From Devosia rhodophyticola (GTDB lineage Bacteria > Pseudomonadota > Alphaproteobacteria > Rhizobiales > Devosiaceae): DNA of 64,000 nt. The stretch covers positions 1,736,001 through 1,800,000 of the forward strand of contig NZ_CP118247.1 in NCBI RefSeq assembly GCF_028816475.1, written 5' to 3'. A model generated the notes under the pieces. The model did no database searches, had not been told where the DNA came from, and worked only from the letters and a program-made list of their open reading frames with translations. The position numbers and the translations under genes were made by a program. Shown in pieces: positions 63,947 to 64,000 of the stretch. Each line of letters begins with the position of its first letter. Positions within the stretch are counted from its first letter, which is position 1.

Positions 63947-64000
63947 TGGGATCGAGCGCCGGATATTCTGGCACGCCGCTGGCACAAAAGCTGGGGCTCA
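63946..64000 (+). CDS. Start of a DUF3052-like gene, cut by window edge
   Basis: Translation of the last 55 bases from the ATG at 63946 gives [18 protein letters not shown], which matches the N-terminus of DUF3052 proteins (AGYSGTPLAKKLG). The start overlaps the sdhA stop codon as TGATG. It is not the start of sdhB, so sdhB, if present, lies further downstream. Only 18 residues are seen. Confidence 0.6.
   Translation, partial: MGSSAGYSGTPLAQKLGL

Noticed and set aside
1..64000. tRNA genes, rRNA genes, CRISPR arrays, insertion sequences, prophage
   Set aside because: I found no T-loop signatures in a tRNA context, no regularly spaced repeats, no transposase or integrase motifs.

Overview
The window looks like a chromosomal segment of a GC-rich alphaproteobacterium of the order Hyphomicrobiales, possibly near Devosia or Pelagibacterium. 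That placement is an inference from gene content and order: paired invasion-associated-locus-B proteins, DUF2794, a DUF1674/SDHAF4 protein, ccmABCD-ccmG divergent from acnA, rsmB / heparinase-like / purH, and sdhC-sdhD-sdhA. I saw no rRNA, tRNA, CRISPR array, prophage, transposase or plasmid function.

Layout. 1-3.7 kb: a cut-off E1/transketolase-type dehydrogenase divergent from an Lrp/AsnC regulator, a GNAT acetyltransferase, a Bax-inhibitor-1 membrane protein and an RNA 2',3'-cyclic phosphodiesterase. 3.9-8.8 kb: two IalB paralogues, rlmN, a GNAT enzyme, a LysE exporter, argG. 8.9-15 kb: a PAS-GGDEF-EAL protein, typA, DedA, YggT and DUF167, then about 670 bp of non-coding sequence with repeats. 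15.3-25.4 kb: a membrane H+-pyrophosphatase, a GAF/PAS-GGDEF protein, a CPT-like kinase, soluble pyrophosphatase, a TerB-like protein, a pterin dehydratase, a membrane GGDEF-EAL protein, a FeeM-like acyltransferase and a 51-residue membrane protein. 25.5-36.6 kb: a di-haem oxidoreductase, DUF2794, a candidate small RNA, DUF1223, acnA, the ccm cluster, SDHAF4, htpX, rsmB. 36.7-52.3 kb: heparinase-like protein, purH, a DGPF/ECF42-type sigma pair, leuC, an SDR flanked by two related small proteins, a Clp-fold/membrane-protein operon, a decayed merR, deoD, argC, leuD, leuB, DUF1737, carbonic anhydrase. 52.7-64 kb: an EF-hand protein, two EamA transporters, asd, a BaiN-like flavoprotein, two PagL-like proteins, fasciclin, a luciferase-like oxidoreductase, a Nudix hydrolase, and sdhCDA followed by the start of a DUF3052 gene.

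Most genes are housekeeping: leucine (leuCDB), arginine (argG, argC) and lysine/threonine (asd) synthesis, the TCA cycle (acnA, sdhCDA), cytochrome c maturation, purine synthesis and salvage, pyrophosphate removal and rRNA methylation. Three separate c-di-GMP proteins form a signalling layer.

The most striking pattern is a set of single-base frame breaks in otherwise well conserved genes: purH, the ECF sigma factor, carbonic anhydrase, one small paralogue, and the last residues of the first GGDEF-EAL protein. Several lie in C or G runs, so base-calling errors are the simplest explanation, although real mutation cannot be excluded from the sequence alone. The merR remnant near 47.4 kb is different: it lacks internal sequence and carries several breaks, as real decay would. 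No obviously new multi-gene system is present; the best leads are the duplicated small-protein family, the Clp-fold/membrane operon, the FeeM-like gene beside a membrane GGDEF-EAL protein, and the structured non-coding intervals near 15.0 and 27.4 kb.
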